Source: Limnomonas spitsbergensis
Taxonomy: Eukaryota; Chlorophyta; Chlorophyceae; Chlamydomonadales
DNA: 64,000 bases
Reading direction: 5' to 3'
Assembly: GCA_037349105.1 (NCBI GenBank)
Contig: JAYJMM010000070.1
Span: 372,001 to 436,000 of the forward strand
In this document: in pieces, positions 57,401 through 64,000 of the stretch
How positions within the stretch are numbered: position 1 is the stretch's first letter
How the letters are laid out: each line of letters begins with the position of its first letter
Position numbers and translations under genes: made by a program
The notes under the pieces: generated by a model
The model's input: only the letters and a program-made list of their open reading frames with translations
Told to the model about the DNA's origin: nothing
The model's database searches: none

Positions 57401-60389
57401 TATTCTACAAACTAAGGAATTCATGAGCATCTCTCCTATGCCGGTTCCACCCACCAGTTCATGGACACTTGCCCCCCCCCCCCCCCCCCCCTCCTGCCCA
57501 GCCACCCCACCAAGAAAGAGAATCGCAAACCCCCACACCAGCAAGGTGTCACACCAACAGGATCTGATTAAGTTGCTTGATTGTATCCTCCACCCCAAAC
57601 CCTGCCACCGACCCCCTCCTACATCCCACCCTAATAAGTTAGCGCGCTTCCTCCTGGATCTTCCTGACCAGATTGTTTGCACCCCCACCCCAAACTCTGA
57701 AGCAAAATCTGCCCCTGTCTCCAGCCCTACCCCGCCCCTATCCTGCCCTTAGCCCACCCTCCTCACCACCCTGCCTCTTCCCCTGTCCTGATCCTGTCCC
57801 CAGGGTCCCGACTCTGCCCCCCTCTCCCCTCCTGCTTCCCCCGTCACAAAGGTGTTGTACCTCCAACACCAGCAAGGTAGCACACCTTGCAGGTCTCCCT
57901 GAGCTGGTGGATTGTAGACTCTGCCACGAGCCCTGCCCCCGCTCCTCACCCCGCTCCTGCCTCCGCTCCTGGCCCTAGTCCTGCCCTGGGGCAGGAGCAT
58001 AGCAAACCTCCTGTCCCCGCTCCTGTCCTTGCCCCCTGCCCTCCTGTACCTTCCCTCTCCTCATCAAGGTGCCTCACCTCCTCGCGGATCCTCCTGAGCT
58101 GTTTGGGGCCCTCGTTCTGGTCAAACGTACAAATCTCCTGCAGGTACACCCTATCGTGGCTGCCATCGGAATACGTTCCTGCACAGTCAGCAAGGAAAGT
58201 GTGCTAACCTGGGGAAAGCTTTCAATCTCCGCCCCATGGTCGCAAGGACAGTTCAAATCATGGACATATGGATCCTGTGCTCAAGATGGCTCATTACTAG
58301 GTTCCTGTGTAAGGGTAACGGGTTGTGGATTTCAACCCTCAATTCCTAGCCCTTGACCTGCATCCTGTGATTATGCTGGCTCGCTGCTGGCTCAACTTCC
58401 CATCCAACCTCTCATATATGTTTCACTCTTGCCACTACCCTCCAGGATCTTCCTTGCCCCCTCCCTCCCTGCCTCAACTCGTCCTCATTGTGCAGACCAG
58501 GCGAGAGCTAAACCCCTCACCCAGATCTCCGAGGGTTTAGGTTCAGGGGTTTACAGCCCATATCCTCATTGCTGAAACCTTAGCTTACTGCGTGTGCCCC
58601 TTGGATTGTAACCCTGAAAGCCTCAAACCCTTGCCACGTACCCGCACCCCCTACACCTTTGCTCTGAACCCTAAACCCTAAACCCTACATCCAGCAACCT
58701 GAACCCTCACCGAGCTCCCGATGGGAAAGGTAGTGCTGTCCGAGCATGGTCACAGGCGTGTCCTGCGGGTCCCCCTGGGGAGTCAACATCATGCTCCCGG
58801 CTCCTGCCCTCTGTCGGTCGGAGCTGGGCCGCGCCACGTCGCACACCAGGCCGAGCACCAGACGCGCAATGGCAATGAAGCGGGCAAGGGGCTCTGGAGC
58901 CTTAGTGGCCTGCTGCAGCATCCAGCCGCTATCGAAACAGGCATCCCTCTGCGTGCATCCATGGAGGGCAGGCTTTGGAACGTGGGGGGTAGATTTTGGT
59001 GCATAGCAGTTTTTGTTTTGCGCACCCTTTGTCTGCCAGTGTGCCTCAACTAGCCCGATTTCAACCAATCCTCGACCAGCCTATGGTCGATGGCCAGAGC
59101 AGCAAGTTTGCTGCACCAGGCCCACTGGGCCATAGAAAGCACTGCAACTCAATTATGTATGACCTGTGAACAGTGGTGCATGGGGAGTGTAAGCATCACT
59201 CCTGGGAAAGCGTGCATGTGACTTGGGCCTGAAGGGCGGGTTAAGGGTTATGGTTCAGGGTCAAGGTAGATGCTGTGTGTTAAGCACTGTGCTAGACAAC
59301 CCTGACGTCGGATGCCCCTACCAGGCCAACTGTGAATTAGCCAGAGGTCTCTGGTGTGGGTTACTTTGATGTTAAAAGGGTAGCTTGAAGGCTGTTCAGA
59401 TGTCAAGCGCCTGAGCCAACTAAGTAGCCATGTGGCAATGTGTCTAATTGGATTAGCTGCCTGACTGGTTGACAGGGGAACTCAATTCAAATGTGAGGCC
59501 AGCAGCGCAAGGGTGGGCTTCATTCGCTAGTTTATCAATGCGGTGCTAGGCCGGCTCAAGATGGGAGTGTACCTGTAAGAGGAATTGAGGGCGGAGGGGG
59601 GGGGGCTTCATTCAAATGCGTGAGGCCAGAGCAAAGATCGTTTCTGAGTAGAGCAGCCCAGCACAAGACACAAGGATTTTGGGAGTGGGGCAGGGACACA
59701 GGCTTGAGGCAGCACGGGTGCTTTACGCCAAACTGCCAAACCTGGCTATTGGTGCATGCATCCTTCACATTGCTTGGAGCGTGACAACAGAAAATATTTC
59801 TCATCTGCTCCCACGAGTACTGCATAAAAAGCTATTATGTTTGTTTATGCATTCACTCGTGGGAATGTTTGACAGCCGGCCACATGCCCATGTTTGCATC
59901 TAAAACCCACTTTGGCCGTAGGAGGCTGCTGTCGACTTTGCTTGGAGCTTGGAAGAGCCAGCGGGGGCATTTTTGTCGCAAGGATGAGAGCTGGGAGTGC
60001 CAGTAGCAAATGTCGTGTACCGAATTTTTGACCCTTCCCAGAGACGGTGGCGAGATTGTGAGATCTGCCCAGAGCGCTCAGTCCCAGACCAAAAGCCCCG
60101 CACGCGAGGGGGCTCCCGTGGGGGGCTCCGCCGGGGCACCGACGCGACTCCGGGGAGTGGATACTTAGTCTCGCACGGGAATTCCGCCCATTTATCCCAC
60201 CTTCGAATTCGGCCGCTCGGGGGGCTCTGCCGAAAATACGAACATGTCTACGTGCGAGGCGGAACGACGACAGGATGCATGTGTCATCTGCATGTGCCCA
60301 GGTGTCCCGGGACCCAGCGGCTCGGAAGGCCGTTCCAAAGGAGAGATGGTGAGCAGTTGGCGGATGGTGCCAGCCAGGTTCGTTAACAT
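51437..60389 (-). CDS. Oxysterol-binding-protein-related protein (ORP), divergent
   Basis: Exons: 60389-60252 (tentative first), 58948-58711, 58178-58078, 57363-57274, 54394-54220, 53138-52945, 52643-52389, 51846-51589 and 51484-51437 (tentative last). Phases agree and give 498 aa. ORPs move sterols and phosphoinositides between membranes. The best evidence is the second half of the lipid-binding domain. GGNSYAK joined to VSLAGGGKVSFLPR and ETYEFSLPSL, then GDLVLKCPDTGLYANFTF, VKGNL, KIGTFSGNWREDI, and a C-terminal RLWSALHDALIYNDPASAQ, match the family's order of strands and the LW...AL..D end helix. The first half (EPLARFIAIARLVLG, LGTYSDGSHDRVYLQE) is weaker, and the hallmark EQVSHHPP is missing, replaced by QEICTFDQNEG. 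The exon 7 acceptor has an in-frame alternative 93 bases upstream. Head-to-head with the gene at 60805. Confidence 0.55.
53393..53925 (+). repeat. Composite of two dispersed-repeat copies flanking an ORF
   Basis: The 17-mer AGGCCGCTGGGCAGCCA occurs at 53393-53409 and exactly 420 bp later at 53813-53829. Each copy starts a diverged dispersed-repeat unit of about 100 bp. Between them an open frame at 53512-53841 reads like protein (NPLQKFPKQQEITLRAVMEQ). The block sits in an ORP intron, antisense to the gene. The ORF has no recognised domain. Confidence 0.45.
54960..55080 (-). other. Coding-like fragment in an ORP intron
   Basis: The minus-strand frame reads SISYHYLAPLQALSERLMME followed by about 18 more residues and a stop at the TAA near 54958. 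It looks like real protein but has no family I recognise and no clear splice partner. It may be a retrocopied scrap. Confidence 0.2.
56060..56215 (-). repeat. Dispersed repeat family copy (inverted), ORP intron
   Basis: Read on the minus strand it shares CAAACCTTGACCGGCC, GCTTGCTGCAC and CGGTCGCAGGCTGTGATAT with copies near 26.0 and 50.9 kb. Confidence 0.45.
56280..56562. repeat. 24-bp tandem array, about 12 copies
   Basis: Unit ATAGGAAGTTCCTGCCAGGTGCAA, nearly invariant (two units have GCAG for GCAA, one has ACG for AGG). Being a multiple of three it leaves open frames of an 8-residue repeat on both strands (IGSSCQVQ on plus), which are artefacts. It lies in an ORP intron. Confidence 0.9.
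56645..57180. repeat. 16-bp tandem array with higher-order structure, about 33 copies
   Basis: Unit ACATTATACCCTATGC. Four variants occur: TTCTACCC (first five copies only), TTATACCC, TTATATCC and TTATAACC. The order of variants TATATCC-TATAACC-TATATCC followed by three or four TATACCC appears twice (about 56880-57000 and 57000-57100), showing amplification of multi-unit blocks. ORP intron. Confidence 0.9.
57471..57490. repeat. Homopolymer C tract of about 20
   Basis: An uninterrupted C run in an ORP intron; its exact length is unreliable in most sequencing data. On the plus strand a G-rich two-copy block at 55770-55860 could form quadruplexes. Confidence 0.7.
57530..57690 (-). pseudogene. 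Decayed duplicate of the 57.87-58.12 kb ORP segment
   Basis: The minus strand carries NNLVRKIQEE then, after a gap, GAGGATACAATCAAGCAACT and the tail ACACCTTGCTGGTGT. This parallels QLRRIREE (real exon 58178-58078), GAGTCTACAATCCACCAGCT and CTACCTTGCTGGTGT at 57870-58110. The splice donor is lost (GCGCGC for GTGAGG). Confidence 0.45.
58666..58687. repeat. Interstitial telomere-type repeat (CCCTAAA)3
   Basis: Three tandem plant-type CCCTAAA units just downstream of an ORP donor. Degenerate relatives (CCCTGAACCCT) are common in introns across the window. Confidence 0.7.
59068..59165 (+). repeat. Dispersed repeat family copy, ORP intron 1
   Basis: It contains TGGCCAGAGCAGCAAGTTTG, CTGCACCAGGCCCACTGGGC and a TCAATTATG end, in the order seen at 25960-26110. 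Confidence 0.45.
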
Positions 60390-60804
60390 TTACACTAATC
60401 CAAAACCCTGCCCTAGCGGAGCTCACAAGCAGCTTCTTGGCAGTTTCGTCAAAGCCCCTTCTTAAGACCCCCCAGTTTCCACGACGACATTTCAGTCCCT
60501 CGGTACCTTGAAAACCCATCAGCTCGTTTGAAAATACAGCTGACACCTCTGATTGCAAACGCGTGTCAAAAGACGATATACCCCATCCCCAGGTCTTCCC
60601 TCGTCTAAATTCCTTTTGTTACCGGTTGTTGAGAACTCGAGGTTTCTACACCAGGGCCCTGCTGCCTTCTCTGTTCGAATCTTATTACCGGCACAGCCTG
60701 AACGGCCCATCCCTGTTTGCAAGGCCTTGGCCATTCTCCCTCGGACCGTCCTTTCAAGCCCTCTGCTGACTCGCGCTGCTTCGCCCGAGGCCGGTCCGTG
60801 TGCC
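60390..60804. promoter_or_regulatory. Shared upstream region of ORP and the 60805 gene
   Basis: 415 bp between outward start codons if the tentative ORP first exon is right. No clear core promoter motif is seen. Confidence 0.3.
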
Positions 60805-62922
60805 ATGTCTGACGCCTTCTCCACCCAAAAGCTCATGGGATACCGCAGTCGCTGTGGAAAGCTGAAGAAGGCTCGGCCCAACAAGGATGGCATTCAAAGC
60901 TCCAAGGCCCCCAAGAGGACACGCGGCCCTTTGAACAGTGATCCTCGCTTCCGACCACGCCTGGACGGTAGGTCACTACGCTAGCTCAGCCTGGTAGCAC
61001 GAGACCACATTTATACTGTGTGATTGGAATGATGTTTCGTTCCTCTGCATCCCTGGAGCCTCTGAGGCCGCTCGCAGTAGCAAACAACCCTAGCTGACGT
61101 GCGGGTGAAAAGACGTGGTCACAGACTGCCGACCACCTTTGCGGCCGGGTTGCGGACTGTCCTCCGGGCTTCCTACCGACTGCGAGCCTTGCGTGCTTCG
61201 AAGAGAGCCCCCTCTAGCGCAATCCCCAACGCAATTCCTGTAGAAAATTGGACTTAGAGCTGTGATGAGAAAACATACGGTAGCTCGAAGCGAGGCTCGA
61301 AGTCCAATTTACCGTACTGACTTTCCTGGCTGGCTGGGGCATTCTCTTCTGATGTGCTATCAGCAAAGATGCCCAATCAGACCTGGTCCGCGCACGCCCT
61401 AGTAGCTCCTCCACTCACTAAATCCCTCATTCCCTCCTGCACTCCTGATTGCATCCGACCCAAACCCGGCTGTGATGTCCAGCTGCTTTTCAGCTCCCTC
61501 AGACCTTAAACTTTCCCGTCCCAAACCTGCAGTCTCCACGGACATGTACGTGGTGAATACAAATGGCCCAGCAGGCAGCAGGATCCAAAAGGCATGGGTG
61601 CAGACCAAGCAAGATGTCATTGATCGCCCAGCACCCGAGGCCTCGGATGCCATTATCCAGCTCGCTCGCTCAGGGCCCTACACCAGCACGGACGCGTACA
61701 ACGGCTGCCTGTAAGTGGCGCAGCACTCATCAGGCATCATGGACTGATAAATGTATGTCTTTACTACCATTGGTAGTCCATTAACGCTCAGATATATGAA
61801 TATATCCTTCTGGTGCAGCAGCTGTAGAGGGCCAAGATTCTTGTACCTGGGGTTGTGTATGTGTATCGGTGTATGCCTGAAACCCTGTACTTGCATCAGG
61901 CAGCTGATAGGTCAATCATGTTTGCTCAAGATGATACACCGTACCTCAATGGGGCTGTGGCTCACTTCCATCTGATGCTCATCTAACCTGAGTGCCATCC
62001 CTCCTCTGCAGGGGGTTGTGGCCCAACAGAGACATGGAGGGAAAGCTCCAGCCCGGCTGCTATCACCCGGCATATGCTTCAAGGAAGGTGCTGGCCCTGG
62101 CCAAGCCCTCGCATCATACCACGCACCGCCTGCCGGGCGCTGTGATGGGACGCAAGGGTGCCGCATGGATGTGAGTGTGAAAGTGAGGGACTCAAATGTC
62201 TGTGTGGAGTGGCAGGGCTGGGTCTGGCCGTCCATCTCCTTTCAGACCTCAACTTTGGCCTGGGTTTCGTTCCTGGATCCCAAAATAGTCTTGTGTAGGG
62301 CCTAACCTACCCTGGCTCCCTTTTTCTGCTGCCTTCACCTTCAGAAATTCTGATTTCTCGACCCCTGAGCCCTCAATGGCATCACTATTCATGCACTGTT
62401 CCAAATCCTGACCCCCTTTCCTTGTCGCTTGATCACTGCAGGGACTCTGACCATAACGCTGTCCTCTTTGGGAACAGTGAACTCGAGGAGCCATGCGAGG
62501 AACTTCTGTCCCCTCAGGAGCAGATCCAGCCCGCACCAATTCCTAATGTAGCAGGTGGTGCTGAAGCAGCTCTTACCGCCTCAGACCGGGTGACTGCTTC
62601 ACCTGCTCTGACATTCCTTGGTCGTATCCCAGGCTTGCTGGGCCGAATCCCTAGCCTCCTTGGTTTCACAGTGTCCGAGCTGGCGTACCCTGCAGCAGTG
62701 GCCGGGTCGGGCGATGGCTTGACGCTGGATGTTGAGGCCGAGGATGAGGAGGAGAGCTTCCTGGCTGCACCCTCTGGCCCATTGGTCATCGACATGCAAG
62801 CATTGGTGCAGCTCGCACGGCAGAGGCGCCCCAACAGCAGGCAGCTTCGGCGGCAGAAGCAGCAGGTTGATGCGCAGGCAGTTGAGGCAGACGCTGAGGA
62901 CCATGACTTTGTTTTGGTCTGA
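60805..62922 (+). CDS. Unknown protein, 339 aa
   Basis: Four exons: 60805-60967, 61494-61710, 62012-62170 and 62442-62922, total 1020 nt, all phases consistent. The start is chosen at GCCATGTCTGAC because the following residues (STQKLMGYRSRCGKLKKARP) are coding-like; an in-frame ATG at 60553 would add 84 residues of poor quality. Residues 1-55 are basic. The middle, about 120-175, is rich in His/Tyr/Pro (GLWPNRDMEGKLQPGCYHPA, PSHHTTHRLPGAVMGRKGAA) and looks like a conserved domain I do not recognise. Then comes a repeated weak hydrophobic motif LGRIPGLLGRIPSLLG, an acidic patch (EAEDEEES) and a basic coiled coil (RRPNSRQLRRQKQQ). It has no signal peptide. Function unknown. Confidence 0.7.
61245..61316. 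repeat. Small inverted repeat in intron 1 of the 60805 gene
   Basis: AAATTGGACTT (61245-61255) is inverted at 61300-61310, with CTCGAAG duplicated between and TACGGTA / TACCGTA as a second inverted pair. It could be a short fold-back element. Confidence 0.4.
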
Positions 62923-64000
62923 CGCTGGTATTGACATTTCCATTATTCAAGAGTCTCGTTTGTGGCGTAGGCACGTGTAGAAGCGACACACGCCTGGATA
63001 AGTCTAAGGTTGAGATGAGGTCTAGGGAGCCAATGAAAGTTGAGCGTTATGATGCATGCATCAGTGCAGTGTCAGGGTATGAGAAAATGAGTATGTTGAA
63101 GGTCAGATAATATGGCTAAGTAATCATTTGATGTTTCTCCATGCTGACATTTGAGCAACACCGTTTTGTTAACAGGGAATTTAAATTTCGTGTTCACGCT
63201 GAGTTGGTTGTATTTATCGACTGTCCTATGTCAGTTGCTCTCATTTTTCTCTTATTTATACGTGCACTATCCGAGCATTACTTTTAAGTGACATTTAATG
63301 CTGCCAGACACATTCAGTGACTGTTGCAGTATTACCCTGCTAAGGCACAGAGCGGTATTATTGGGAAAAGGCGGCAGGTAACATGAAGGGAAATGAGCAG
63401 AGACCATTGAACAGGTCTGCATTCGTCGCCTGTTGACATTTGTGTAGTTAGATTTGCATAGGACCTGATATGCACAGGCTTTGACCCCGACATGTTGTGA
63501 TGCAATCGATTTTGTAATCCTTGGAATCTGCTTCTCCTCTTTTGGGACAATCGTCAAGACATATGTACACAACTACACAACAATTACAAACCGCCCGACA
63601 CAAGACAGTATTGGGACCAGGAAGAGCATGTTCTGGAACTGTCATCCTACAATTCGAGCATGCGACTGATTCCAAAACAGTCAAAACTGAAGAACGCATC
63701 AGACTTCCAGGAATGCATGCTGCGCTAGGTCATAAGCCTGTGCCCAACACGTGCATGCCAATCTCAGTTTGTTTTCAACCACCAATATTTTTTCAATCAT
63801 AAGCACATCGAATATGTGTCCACTCAGTGTGTGTCCATATACTACTTGTGGACATTTTTGTATCAGACACCACCCTTCGTCGTAGGTAACAGTACATAAA
63901 TCCGAAACTATTCCAGTTTCGAAATCCAATCCAAAGGGTCAAACATGCCAACCCAAGCCTGGCTAACCCCTCATAACTCCCTGGTTCCAACATCACTTCA
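62923..64000. other. 3' flank, no gene seen
   Basis: AT-richer DNA after the 60805 gene. Short open frames on both strands have no domain or splice structure I can support. Confidence 0.4.

Noticed and set aside
59845..60558. 237-codon minus-strand ORF
   Set aside because: No domain, GC-rich antisense-type frame, overlapping the upstream region and the tentative ORP first exon in another frame.
892..61940. TACCGTA enrichment as a functional signal
   Set aside because: I counted roughly 14-15 occurrences against about 8 expected by chance on both strands; too weak without a proper count.

Overview
The window looks like nuclear DNA of a flagellated green alga (chlorophyte or prasinophyte type). 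The genes are split by many short GT-AG introns. One encodes the outer-dynein-arm assembly factor DAW1/ODA16, which implies motile flagella. One encodes a bacterial-type (type II) KASIII that starts with a plastid-transit-like sequence. Histone H2A carries a metazoan/green-algal-type 3' stem-loop. I cannot name the species. All gene models were spliced by hand from GT/GC...AG sites, reading-phase agreement and family resemblance; no transcript data or database search was used.

Layout: 1-4372 (-) RRM RNA-binding protein, running off the left edge, with a 698-bp inverted-repeat element in a probable intron. 5007-16331 (+) 15-exon SV2/SVOP-type major facilitator transporter of 567 aa; one 5' splice site is amplified into a roughly 600-bp tandem array. 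17394-23129 (-) plastid 3-oxoacyl-ACP synthase III in 8 exons, 361 aa. 24337-34651 (+) DAW1, 13 exons, 433 aa, with one GC-AG intron and a 360-bp hairpin in intron 6. 36713-37097 (-) histone H2B with a 2-nt frameshift, head-to-head with an intact H2A at 37382-37792 (+). 38-41.7 kb is repeat-rich, with decayed ends of a LINE-like family. 41784-48635 (-) a 655-aa protein with a mitochondrial presequence-like start, one membrane helix and an Ala-rich coiled coil (MIC60-like layout, no mitofilin domain seen). 48.6-51.4 kb holds more repeat copies. 51437-60389 (-) oxysterol-binding-protein-related protein whose introns hold 24-bp and 16-bp tandem arrays. 60805-62922 (+) a 4-exon gene of unknown function, 339 aa. 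62923-64000 no gene seen.

Genes are mostly arranged as head-to-head pairs sharing 0.3-1.2 kb of upstream DNA (RRM/MFS, KASIII/DAW1, H2B/H2A, ORP/unknown). The products are housekeeping functions (RNA binding, solute transport, fatty-acid initiation, flagellar assembly, chromatin, lipid transfer) and do not form one pathway. I found no prokaryotic-style operon, CRISPR, phage or defence system. The unusual material is in the introns: tandem and partial duplication of splice junctions, a long hairpin and several dispersed repeat families.
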